This document shows positions 8,003 through 13,758 of a DNA stretch of 13,758 nt, piece after piece. Below the pieces are notes generated by a model. The model was given only the letters and a program-made list of their open reading frames with translations, ran no database searches and was not told the origin of the DNA. The position numbers were made by a program, and so were the translations under genes. The DNA lies in assembly GCA_016781635.1 (NCBI GenBank), contig JADDPY010000516.1, positions 1 to 13,758 on the forward strand, in the 5' to 3' direction. Position 1 is the stretch's first letter, and each line of letters starts with the position of its first letter. Source of the DNA: Rubrobacter sp. (lineage in GTDB: Bacteria > Actinomycetota > Rubrobacteria > Rubrobacterales > Rubrobacteraceae).

Positions 8003-8896
8003 TCAACCCGTCGGACGGCCGCCTACCCTTCCTACCACCCGTGCCGCAAGCTCCACCCCCCCACGCAAAGCCTCCTCCGGGCCCTCCCCCCGGAGCCAGG
8101 CCTTCAGAAACCCCGCGCACGCGGCGTCGCCCGCCCCCGTGGTATCTATCGCTCGCGCCGGAGAAGCAGGAAGACGAAACCGCTCGCCCCCGGTCTTCCC
8201 GTACATTGCACCCTCTGCTCCAAGCTTCAGAACGACTTCGCCGTAATAGTCGAGCAGGGCTTGGACGATCCGGTCCTCGTCCGGTGTCCCCGCGAGCAGG
8301 GTGCCTTCGTCGCGGTTGGGGAAGGCGAGGTCGACCCCGCGCGTCCACTCGAGAAACTCCTCCGATCCCAGAGCTTCGAGGAGCGTGGTGGAGGATGGGT
8401 CTACGGAGATCGTCATCCCATGCTCGCGCGCCAGGTCGAGAGCGGCGAAGGCGGTCTCCCTGCGGGTGCCGCCGGAGAAGAGGTAGCCCGAGAGGTGGAG
8501 GTGCCCGCCGGGGCCGAAGAGGTCCTCGGGTAGATCATCGGGGCACAGGTTCTCGCCAGCGCCCCGGTCCGTGATCAAAGTTCGCTCCCCATCCCCGTCC
8601 ACGAGCGCGACCACCTTTCCGGTGTCGAGCTCCCGATCCCTCGCCAGACGGACGACGACGCCATCATCCCCGAGCTCCTCGTCGAGCATCTTCCCCAGAG
8701 GATCGTCCCCGACGCGGGCGACGAAAGCCGTCTCGATGCCGAGGCGGGAGAGCCAGGACGCGGTGTTCGCCCCCGAGCCGCCGGGCTGGGCATGCACCGG
8801 GGCGAAGACATCGGTGCCGAAGGCGAGGGGGCCGCCGAACCGCGCGATCACGTCGTAGATCAAGTCCCCGACTACTACCACCCGGGGCGAGCTCAT
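8003..8896 (-). CDS. psuK: PfkB-family carbohydrate kinase, probable pseudouridine kinase
   Basis: The 297-residue product is a complete ribokinase/PfkB-fold sugar kinase: N-terminal VVVVGDLIYDV, the di-glycine motif HAQPGGSGANTA (~35-45) and the C-terminal signature DTTGAGDAACAGFL, whose D257 is the catalytic base. The ATP-side segment VVLKLGAEGAMY is also typical. The family phosphorylates many sugars and nucleosides. The pseudouridine assignment rests on the psuG gene just upstream (12-base gap, same strand), as in known psuK-psuG pairs; the kinase would turn pseudouridine into the 5'-phosphate that PsuG cleaves. The Shine-Dalgarno site before the ATG at 8896 is weak, so translation may be coupled to psuG. 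Confidence 0.85.
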   Translation of the reverse strand: MSSPRVVVVGDLIYDVIARFGGPLAFGTDVFAPVHAQPGGSGANTASWLSRLGIETAFVARVGDDPLGKMLDEELGDDGVVVRLARDRELDTGKVVALVDGDGERTLITDRGAGENLCPDDLPEDLFGPGGHLHLSGYLFSGGTRRETAFAALDLAREHGMTISVDPSSTTLLEALGSEEFLEWTRGVDLAFPNRDEGTLLAGTPDEDRIVQALLDYYGEVVLKLGAEGAMYGKTGGERFRLPASPARAIDTTGAGDAACAGFLKAWLRGEGPEEALRGGVELAARVVGRVGGRPTG

Positions 8897-8908
8897 CGAG
8901 CCCGGCCC

Positions 8909-9823
8909 CTATTCGCCTTCGAGCGCCGCCAGGGCAGCCGCTATGCGGGCGGCGAGGCGAGCGTTGTTCAAGATAATCCTCTTGTTGACCTCCAGGCTCT
9001 CCCCGCCGGTCTCCTCGCGGAACCGCGCGAGCAGAAACGGCGTGACATCCTTGCCCCGCACGCCATCGCGCCGGAGCCCCTCGAGCCCGGAGCGGAGCGC
9101 CTTCTTGTGTAGGGCCGGGTCGAGCTGCTGGCTCTCCGGAAGGGGATTCGCGATCACCATCCCACCCGTCTCCAGATCCCCCAGGGCCCGAACGGCGTGT
9201 GCGGCCTCACCCTCGCCTTCGACGGACCAGTCGAGCGGGCAACCGGAGTCCGTCAGGTAGAAGCCCGGGAACCGCAGGGTGCGAAATCCCGCCACCGGCA
9301 CGCCGAGCGTCTCCAGAAGCTCCAGCGTCGCCGGCACGTCGAGGATGGACTTCACCCCCGCCGAGACCACGGCTACCGGCGTCCGGGCGAGCTCGGCGAG
9401 GTCCGCCGAGACGTCCCACGAGTCGCGCGCGCCGCGATGTACCCCGCCGAGGCCCCCGGTAGCGAAGAGCCTCACGCCGGCCCGTGCGGCCAGGGACGCC
9501 GTCGCGGCGACCGTCGTTGCCCCATGGCTCCCTTTCGCCACCGCGAACGGCAGGTCGCGCGTCGAGAGCTTGAGAATATCGTCCTCGTTCGCCAGGAGCT
9601 CCAGGTCTCCCTCACCGAGGCCGACCTTGGGTATGCCCCCGATCACGCCGACCGTCGCGGGGACGGCGCCTTCCTCGCGGACGATGGCCTCGGCTTCGAG
9701 GGCGAGGGCGAGGTTGTCCGGTCGCGGCAGGCCGTGCGAGATCAGGGTGGACTCCAGCGCCACCACCGCTCCGTTACCCTCCAGCGCCTCCGCGACCTCG
9801 TCCCGAACCTCCAGGCCGCTCAA
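8909..9823 (-). CDS. psuG: Pseudouridine-5'-phosphate glycosidase
   Basis: The 304-residue product has near full-family length. It cleaves the C-glycosidic bond of pseudouridine 5'-phosphate to give uracil and ribose 5-phosphate, using a ring-opened Lys adduct and a divalent metal. Family landmarks are present: [11 protein letters not shown] (Glu24), [37 protein letters not shown], the metal-site region DVSADL (~137-142), [10 protein letters not shown] with the catalytic lysine K158, and [17 protein letters not shown] with the conserved asparagine N280. The start is TTG at 9823, with GGAG just upstream and the N-terminus at the expected distance from VALESTLI. It begins 7 bases after the stop of the small Sm-like gene, so the two are almost certainly co-transcribed. 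Confidence 0.94.
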   Translation of the reverse strand: MSGLEVRDEVAEALEGNGAVVALESTLISHGLPRPDNLALALEAEAIVREEGAVPATVGVIGGIPKVGLGEGDLELLANEDDILKLSTRDLPFAVAKGSHGATTVAATASLAARAGVRLFATGGLGGVHRGARDSWDVSADLAELARTPVAVVSAGVKSILDVPATLELLETLGVPVAGFRTLRFPGFYLTDSGCPLDWSVEGEGEAAHAVRALGDLETGGMVIANPLPESQQLDPALHKKALRSGLEGLRRDGVRGKDVTPFLLARFREETGGESLEVNKRIILNNARLAARIAAALAALEGE

Positions 9824-9830
9824 CCCGCTC

Positions 9831-10106
9831 CTACCCCTGGGAGTTGCGGGCGATCTGGATTTTCACGCGCTCGACGCTCGACCAGGGCAGAAACTCGTAC
9901 CCGCCCGGGTCCCCGCTAGGGTCGCGGACGTCGAGCAGTATCCCCGCCGCATCTCTGTCGCAGACGTAGCCCGAGACGTCGGAACCGCTTCTGATGGTCA
10001 ACGAGACGAAGCCGCCGCGCTCGAACGCCTGCCCCATCTCCGGGCTTCCGGGACGTAACCCCTGCGACCCGCCCCTGGAGCTTTCCTTGAACGTCTCCCT
10101 GTCCAA
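9831..10106 (-). CDS. Small hypothetical protein with an Sm-like (LSm) pattern
   Basis: The 91-residue product has a polar N-terminal tail (1-30) followed by a compact beta-rich segment: [20 protein letters not shown], then AGILLDVRD, then [13 protein letters not shown]. The order hydrophobic strand, G-x-x-V-x-G-x-V, gap, G-I-x-L-x-V and F-x-P-W-x-x-V is what short Sm-fold proteins show, where such sequences form a five-strand barrel. This is a pattern match, not a family identification. The start is TTG at 10106, with GAGGAGAGG a few bases upstream. It is the first gene before psuG (7-base gap), so it would be expressed with the pseudouridine genes. If it binds RNA or nucleotides that link would make sense, but nothing proves it. 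Confidence 0.75.
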   Translation of the reverse strand: MDRETFKESSRGGSQGLRPGSPEMGQAFERGGFVSLTIRSGSDVSGYVCDRDAAGILLDVRDPSGDPGGYEFLPWSSVERVKIQIARNSQG

Positions 10107-10154
10107 CGTACCTCTCCTCTACCATCATCCCCGGCACCGCCCGGAGCCTCTGCA

Positions 10155-10160
10155 ATACTA
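10155..10160 (-). promoter_or_regulatory. Possible -10 element for the psu operon
   Basis: On the minus strand TAGTAT lies about 48 bases before the TTG at 10106, a normal distance for a promoter. The bases at the -35 distance (10178-10183, minus strand AATTTT) are AT-rich but do not resemble TTGACA. No better candidate is seen between the gene and the inverted repeat at 10203. Confidence 0.3.
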
Positions 10161-10202
10161 CCCCGTGGACGGGTAGGAAAATTAATCAGCCCAACATTCC
10201 CT

Positions 10203-10246
10203 CCAGAACAGGCGCAGCCCGTTGCAGCGGGCTGCGCCTGTTCTGG
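10203..10246. repeat. Perfect inverted repeat, 19-bp arms and 6-base loop
   Basis: Arm 10203-10221 (CCAGAACAGGCGCAGCCCG) is the exact reverse complement of 10228-10246, with TTGCAG between. The stem is very stable and flawless. No T run follows on either strand, so it is not a standard intrinsic terminator. It lies 36 bases before the transposase-like start and ~96 bases upstream of the psu operon. It may be the subterminal hairpin of an insertion sequence, a terminator for the pxp-like operon arriving from the right, or a REP-like element. Confidence 0.85.
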
Positions 10247-10282
10247 CTTGGCCCCCAATTCCGCTCCCGAGGAGGCGCCATC

Positions 10283-10474
10283 GTGATGGGGAAGAAAGAC
10301 CTTGTCTTTGACCCGCCGCCCCGCGGCGTCCCGCTGGAGCAGCTAGCCCTCAAGGACAGCTTCCACCACTACTTCGAAGAGCGGCTGGATCCTTCTTTCG
10401 TTAGGGACTCGGTCAGGCCACTGTACACCAGGGGCGTCAGGCTCTTCGGGGAGAGGAGCGTTACGCTACGTCCG
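10283..10474 (+). pseudogene. Transposase N-terminal remnant
   Basis: A GTG at 10283 followed at once by ATG at 10286 is preceded by GAGGAGG (10269-10275), so the translation start is intact. About 60 codons follow: MGKKDLVFDPPP, GVPLEQLALKDSFHHYFEERLD, PSFVRDSVRPLY. This order (short lead, L-x-x-L-x-x-x-D-x-F, D-x-S-F-V-R-x-x-V-R-x-x-Y) is the N-terminal signature I associate with IS4/IS1182-type DDE transposases of the Rubrobacter kind. The next expected part (GRPSIDPVVFFK-like) is absent, and from about 10475 the frame only reads antisense through the biotin-carrier gene. No catalytic DDE region and no right-hand IS end is present. Family assignment is by recollection of pattern and needs a search. 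Confidence 0.5.
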
Positions 10475-10476
10475 CC

Positions 10477-10713
10477 CTACTCCAGCTCGACGAGGTCCTG
10501 CCCGGCACCCACGGGGTCTTCGTCCTCGATGAGAAACCTGGATACGGTGCCCGCTCCTTCGGCCTTGATCTCATGGAAAGACTTCATTACCTCGATAATC
10601 CCTATGGTGTCGCCGGAGGAGACCTCGTCGCCCTCGTTCACGAACGGGGCGCTCTCCGGGTCCGGGCGCCGGTAGAAGGTGCCCGGCATCGGGCTTTTTA
10701 TGGTTTCGGCCAT
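10477..10713 (-). CDS. Stand-alone biotinyl carrier protein (BCCP-type biotinyl/lipoyl domain)
   Basis: The 78-residue product is just the biotinyl domain of an AccB-type carrier. SPMPGTFYRRPDPESAPFV matches the AccB thumb region, followed by EGDEVSSGDTIGIIEVMKSFHEI with the biotinylation lysine K44 in an E-V-M-K context, and GTVSRFLIEDEDPVGAGQDLVELE to close the barrel. The residue after MK is Ser where Met or Leu is usual. The N-terminal linker of full-length AccB is absent. GAAGGAG lies 9 bases before the ATG at 10713, and the gene starts 21 bases after the LamB/YcsF gene, as the last of four. It would carry a carboxyl group between a biotin carboxylase and the carboxyltransferase-like proteins upstream. 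No biotin carboxylase gene is in the window. Confidence 0.9.
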   Translation of the reverse strand: MAETIKSPMPGTFYRRPDPESAPFVNEGDEVSSGDTIGIIEVMKSFHEIKAEGAGTVSRFLIEDEDPVGAGQDLVELE

Positions 10714-10734
10714 CTGTTTACGCTCCTTCAGAAA

Positions 10735-11508
10735 TCAAGAGATCTTCTGTTCGGCTCGCCCCACGCGGTGGATCTCGACGCCGTTCTGCTCGAGCTTCCG
10801 CACTATTGCTTCGGCCAGCCTCGCGGCGCCGGGGGTATCGCTGTGGACGCACACGGAGTCCGCTGCTATCTCTATGTCGTTGCCGTCCACGGTCCTCACC
10901 CTGCCCTCGGCGATGCCCCTGAGGACCCTCTCGGCGACCTCTTCCGGGTCCGCCTCCCCGGTGACCTTGCGGGTGAAGACGATCTGCCCCTCGTCGTTGT
11001 ACTCGCGGTCCGCGAAAAACTCGGTCACCACCGGCTGGTCCATCTCCCTCGCTACCCTGTAGGTCGCGGAGGAGCGCATGCAGTACAGGACGAGCCCCGG
11101 GTCGACCCTCTGGATCGTCTCGATCATGGCGCGCGAGAGTTTTTCGTCGCGTGCGGCGACCATGTAGAGGGAGGCGTGCGGCTTTACGTGCTGGACCTCC
11201 ATGCCGTGGAGCCGCGCGAACTCCCTCAACGCCCCGAGCTGGTAGAGTAGCTCGTCCTGGATCTCCTCCGGTGAAACGTTTAGCTCCCGGCGTCCGAAGC
11301 CGACGAGGTCCCGGTAGCCGTTGTGGACGCCCACGGCCACGCCGTGCTCCTTCGCGAGCGCCACGGTCTTGCGCATCGTGGTCGGGTCGCCCGCATGGAA
11401 GCCGCCCGCCACGTTCGCCGAGCTTATGTACCGCATAAGATCCTCGTCCGCTCCGAAGCTATACGGCCCGAAGCTCTCTCCCATGTCGCAATTGAAGTCT
11501 ATCCGCAT
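10735..11508 (-). CDS. pxpA: LamB/YcsF family protein, 5-oxoprolinase subunit A-like
   Basis: The 257-residue product is a full-length LamB/YcsF protein. It has DFNCDMGESFG at residues 4-14, SANVAGGFHAGDP (~30-42), VGVHNGYRDLVGFGRREL (~59-76), HVKPHASLYM (107-116), FADREY (165-170) and VHSDTPGA (221-228), the conserved polar and metal-like sites of the family. In Escherichia coli and Bacillus, PxpA works with PxpB and PxpC to open 5-oxoproline to glutamate using ATP. GGAGGAG lies 5 bases before the ATG at 11508. The gene sits between the pxpC-like gene (125-base gap) and the biotin carrier (21 bases). Because the partner genes here look biotin-linked, the substrate could be 5-oxoproline or another lactam or amide. 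Confidence 0.92.
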   Translation of the reverse strand: MRIDFNCDMGESFGPYSFGADEDLMRYISSANVAGGFHAGDPTTMRKTVALAKEHGVAVGVHNGYRDLVGFGRRELNVSPEEIQDELLYQLGALREFARLHGMEVQHVKPHASLYMVAARDEKLSRAMIETIQRVDPGLVLYCMRSSATYRVAREMDQPVVTEFFADREYNDEGQIVFTRKVTGEADPEEVAERVLRGIAEGRVRTVDGNDIEIAADSVCVHSDTPGAARLAEAIVRKLEQNGVEIHRVGRAEQKIS

Positions 11509-11633
11509 TACTTCTCCTCCTGGAGCAACAGTCGCCTGCTCGGTCCCCTAAACACGCACCGGCCGATCCCGACCGGTGAGAGGGATGGTTCTCCTGCCGG
11601 GGTTGCCGCCCGCTGGCCGTCCGAGAGCATCGC
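11509..11633. other. Intergenic gap in the pxp-like operon with an inverted repeat
   Basis: CACCGG-N10-CCGGTG at 11557-11578 forms a 6-bp stem with a 10-base spacer; inner bases add little. On the minus strand it is followed by CGTGTTTA, too short a T run for a convincing terminator. It might act as an attenuator, an RNA-processing site or an operator. No promoter with both boxes is visible, so transcription probably reads through. Confidence 0.3.
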
Positions 11634-12608
11634 TTATAGCAAGGCCTGCCGGATCTCCGCCATCTGCCGGCGCCTCGCCTCGCGGGCCTCCAGAGCCTCG
11701 GCGAGCTCCACGCGGCGAAACCGGGTCTTGTCGTTCGTCTTCGTCTGGGCGAGCGCGTCGCGGTCGACGCTTATGACGGTCCCGATGGTCGCGTAGCCGC
11801 CGCCGGTGACCGCGTCGTTCACGAGGACGATGGGCTCGACCCCGCCCGGGACCTGGATGGAGCCCACGGGGTAGCCGAAGTCCACCACGTTCGCGGGATC
11901 CGCCCCCGCGCCCGCCGGCTGCTCCCTCTCGACGAACCCGAGCTCGCCGCCCTTGTAACGGTAGCCGACCCGGTCCGCGTCCGGCGTCACCGTCCACGTG
12001 GTGCCCAGGAACGTCCGCATGCTCTCCTCCGTGAGACGATAGCTCGCCAGCCCGATAATGACCCTCAGCTCCGTCTCGTCGGAGAAGGTCGGGATCTGCT
12101 CCCGCGCTACCGCCATCCCGACCCGGACGGAGCGGTCGCCGGCCTCGCCGATCTTCAGATGGTCGCCCTCCTTGAGCGCGCGTCCCTCGTGGCCGCCCAG
12201 GCCTATGAGGGTGTACGTCGAGCGGCTGTGGATAAAGATGGGCACGTCTATTCCGCCGGCCACCGCGAGGTAGGATCTAGCGCCGTTTCTGAGGTAGTCG
12301 AACGAGAGGACGTCGCCCTCTTCCACCCAGAGAGCCTCCCAGGTCGGAACTTCTTCGCCGTTTATCTTCGGCGGCAGATCCGCGCCGGTTATGGCGATGA
12401 CCGCGCCCTCGGTGAACTCGAGCTCCGGGCCGAAGTAGGTGATCTCCAGCCCCGCCGCCCCGTCCTCGTTGCCGACGAGGTAGTTCCCGATTTGGTAGGA
12501 GAAGACGTCCATCGCCCCGGAGGGCGGCATCCCGATGTCGTACTCGCCGAAGCGGCCGGTATCCTGAACGGTAGTGAGGAGGCCCGGCTTCCTGACCTTA
12601 ATCGCCAT
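11634..12608 (-). CDS. pxpC: Biotin-dependent carboxyltransferase family protein (KipA/PxpC/AHS2)
   Basis: The 324-residue product has the AHS2 (allophanate hydrolase subunit 2, CT_A_B) pattern: LLTTVQDTGRFGEYDIGMPPSGAMD (10-34), LVGNEDGAAGLEITYFGPELEF (44-65), YLAVAGGIDVP (113-123) and VLVNDAVTGGGYATIGTVISVDRDALAQ (261-288). Length is normal. In E. coli the homologue PxpC pairs with PxpB for ATP-dependent activation of 5-oxoproline; in urea carboxylase the same fold forms half of the carboxyltransferase. The ATG at 12608 lies inside the 3' end of the upstream gene (11-base overlap), so the two are translated together and likely form one complex. The gene symbol follows the family name and does not assert oxoprolinase activity. 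Confidence 0.9.
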   Translation of the reverse strand: MAIKVRKPGLLTTVQDTGRFGEYDIGMPPSGAMDVFSYQIGNYLVGNEDGAAGLEITYFGPELEFTEGAVIAITGADLPPKINGEEVPTWEALWVEEGDVLSFDYLRNGARSYLAVAGGIDVPIFIHSRSTYTLIGLGGHEGRALKEGDHLKIGEAGDRSVRVGMAVAREQIPTFSDETELRVIIGLASYRLTEESMRTFLGTTWTVTPDADRVGYRYKGGELGFVEREQPAGAGADPANVVDFGYPVGSIQVPGGVEPIVLVNDAVTGGGYATIGTVISVDRDALAQTKTNDKTRFRRVELAEALEAREARRRQMAEIRQALL

Positions 12609-13503
12609 ACAGCACCCCCAGGATCTCTTTGTTGTACCCGTGCGGGTCGTCGAGCGAGCGGTCGGGGCGGAAGGTGAACGGGCGGGTGCGGTACCGGAAA
12701 GAGCCGTCCTGGACCCGGCCCCGGATCTCGTCGAACTCCTCCCGCTCTATGCCGCGGTAGTTGAAGATGTCGCCGGGCTTGGGGAAGACTATCGAGTGCT
12801 CGAAGTCGGGGAGCCTCTGTTCGACGTCGAGGACGGGGGCGGGGGCGAGGCCGTAGAGCTGGTAACCGCCCGCCCCCTGCACCGAGTAGATCACCGCGAA
12901 CCCGCCGCCGAATCCGAAGGCCCTTTCCGGGGTGTAGGTGCGCGGCCTCACGTACTTCGGGACCTCGACCTGCTCCTCGGGCGGGACGAGCTGGTAGCAC
13001 CACGGCAGCCCCGGCACGAACCCGATCATGGTCACGAGCCACGGCGAGCCCAGGAGCGCGGCAACGAAGTCCTCCGTCGAGGAATAGCCGTTGATGCGCG
13101 CCGAGTACTCGAGGTCGGTCGCCTCCGGGTCCTGGTGGCGGTCGCGGAAGCGCATCAGGGCCTCATGGGTCCATGGATCGCTCATCATCACGGGGACGTC
13201 CACGACGCGCGTCTCGAGCTCGAAGCCCTCGATGTCGCCGACCTCCTCGTCTATCTCCTTGAGACGCCCTATAAGCTTGTCCGGATGCAAGACATCCGGG
13301 TCGAGGCGGACCATGTACGAGGCGTTGGACGGGCAGATGTCCATGATGCCGGGGATGTTCTCTTCCTTGAGCTTGTTCGTGATCGCCATCGCCCGGAAGT
13401 TGACGCCCAGGCTCATCGCCTCGGCAAGCTCCACGAAGACGAACTCATCCCCGCCGTAGGTGTACCGTGCCTGAGGCAACCCGGTCTCCACGCCTCCACT
13501 CAT
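12598..13503 (-). CDS. KipI/AHS1-type carboxyltransferase subunit, urea-carboxylase-like
   Basis: The 301-residue product is an AHS1 (allophanate hydrolase subunit 1) protein, longer than the usual 215-240 residues of PxpB/KipI. It shows ARYTYGGDEFVFVELAE (12-28), YSARINGYSSTEDF (133-146), PWLVTMIGFVPGLPW (154-168), KYVRPRTYTPERAFGFGGG (183-201), AVIYSVQGAGGYQLYG (203-218) and a C-terminal extension with FPKPGDIFNYRGIEREEFDEIRGR (240-263). The RINGxxSxxD, KYxxxRTxTPExAxGxGG and GxGGYQxxG elements and the D-x-F/I-x-Y-x-x-I-type tail are those of the carboxyltransferase part of urea carboxylase, not of the short PxpB, which ends soon after its GGWQxxG motif. GFVPGLPW is shared with PxpB. First gene of a four-gene operon; AAGGGGAA precedes the ATG at 13503 and it overlaps the next gene by 11 bases. 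Confidence 0.88.
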   Translation of the reverse strand: MSGGVETGLPQARYTYGGDEFVFVELAEAMSLGVNFRAMAITNKLKEENIPGIMDICPSNASYMVRLDPDVLHPDKLIGRLKEIDEEVGDIEGFELETRVVDVPVMMSDPWTHEALMRFRDRHQDPEATDLEYSARINGYSSTEDFVAALLGSPWLVTMIGFVPGLPWCYQLVPPEEQVEVPKYVRPRTYTPERAFGFGGGFAVIYSVQGAGGYQLYGLAPAPVLDVEQRLPDFEHSIVFPKPGDIFNYRGIEREEFDEIRGRVQDGSFRYRTRPFTFRPDRSLDDPHGYNKEILGVLYGD

Positions 13504-13539
13504 ATTTCCCCTTTACCGTCGCCCCGTGTAGCGCCCGGA

Positions 13540-13568
13540 ATACTACAAGCGCCGAAAAACACGGTCAA
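13540..13568 (-). promoter_or_regulatory. Sigma70-type promoter of the pxp-like/biotin operon
   Basis: On the minus strand TTGACC (13568-13563) and TAGTAT (13545-13540) are separated by exactly 17 bases. Transcription would begin near 13533, giving a leader of about 30 bases with the Shine-Dalgarno site and then the ATG at 13503. This is the best promoter in the window. Housekeeping-type boxes without an obvious operator suggest basal expression. Confidence 0.65.
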
Positions 13569-13758
13569 CGAACTGCTCGCCCGCGTCTGAGGCACCCCCT
13601 CGCCGAATCCCATGCTGCCAACGCTGGTGCGCCGCACCGTGAGATCTACGGCTCGAAAGGCACTCGCGAAGCCAGAAGATGCTTCACCTCGGCGCTTTGG
13701 TCCGCGTCGACCCTCTACTTGGCGACAGGAGGGGTGCTTTCGTACTTCGTCTCGCGCC
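13569..13758. other. Window-edge region, possible 3' end of a minus-strand gene
   Basis: No complete gene is visible. On the minus strand one frame enters from the window edge and reads RETKYESTPPVAK before TAG at 13717-13715, which could be the C-terminus of a gene lying beyond the window; 44 bases are too few to tell. Small inverted repeats occur: GGTGC-GCC-GCACC (13626-13638) and GAAGC-N8-GCTTC (13668-13685). They could terminate that upstream gene before the promoter at 13540-13568. Plus-strand frames starting near 13680 run off the end with no support. Confidence 0.25.

Noticed and set aside
10477..10675. Continuation of the transposase-like frame to 10675
   Set aside because: From about 10475 the translation is Ser/Pro-rich and exactly antisense to the biotin carrier gene, so it is not part of the transposase.
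11548..11997. Minus-strand 149-codon frame overlapping the 3' end of the pxpC-like gene
   Set aside because: Arg/Gly-rich shadow in another frame of a gene whose conserved C-terminal motifs are clear.
12574..13590. Plus-strand open frame of 338 codons opposite the AHS1 gene
   Set aside because: It is a mirror of the coding strand with no motif, and it crosses the promoter and overlapping gene junction.
13679..13758. Plus-strand ATG frame running off the window end
   Set aside because: Only 27 codons are visible, there is no ribosome site and no recognisable sequence, so it cannot be told from chance.

Overview
The window is dense, GC-rich bacterial chromosome with a Gram-positive style of gene start: purine-rich Shine-Dalgarno sites and several TTG starts. 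The protein families (DUF1206, AarF/UbiB-type kinase, pseudouridine catabolism, LamB/YcsF with split carboxyltransferase genes) and the feel of the transposase remnant suggest an actinomycete, most likely Rubrobacter or a relative. That placement is inference from composition and family feel, not from a marker gene.

Layout. 1-783 (+): 3' part of a DUF1206 membrane protein. 871-1784 (+): a thioredoxin-reductase-like flavoprotein split by a one-base loss. 4491-1875 (-): a UbiE-like methyltransferase followed by an ABC1/UbiB-family kinase-like protein. 5023-6260 (+): a class V aminotransferase of the 'cysteine desulfurase-like' type, also split by a one-base loss, here in a G run. 10106-6277 (-): a probable operon with a small Sm-like protein, pseudouridine-5'-phosphate glycosidase (psuG), a PfkB kinase that is probably pseudouridine kinase (psuK), and a YtcJ-type amidohydrolase. 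10203-10474: a perfect 19-bp-stem inverted repeat and the first ~60 codons of what looks like a dead transposase. 13503-10477 (-): a four-gene operon behind a good sigma70-type promoter (TTGACC-17-TAGTAT) encoding a KipI/AHS1 protein, a KipA/PxpC protein, a LamB/YcsF (PxpA) protein and a stand-alone biotinyl carrier.

How the genes fit. The psu genes form a nucleoside salvage route: kinase makes pseudouridine 5'-phosphate, glycosidase splits it to uracil and ribose 5-phosphate. The last operon is the most interesting. Its first gene resembles the carboxyltransferase part of urea carboxylase more than the short PxpB of the ATP-dependent 5-oxoprolinase, and the operon carries its own biotin carrier but no biotin carboxylase. 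This suggests a dissected biotin-dependent amide or lactam carboxylase paired with a LamB/YcsF hydrolase, not a plain PxpABC oxoprolinase. The transposase remnant sits exactly at the downstream edge of this operon, where a biotin carboxylase gene might have been expected.

No tRNA, rRNA, CRISPR array or complete insertion sequence is visible. The two single-base frameshifts in different genes within 4 kb raise the question whether they are real or consensus errors in the assembly.
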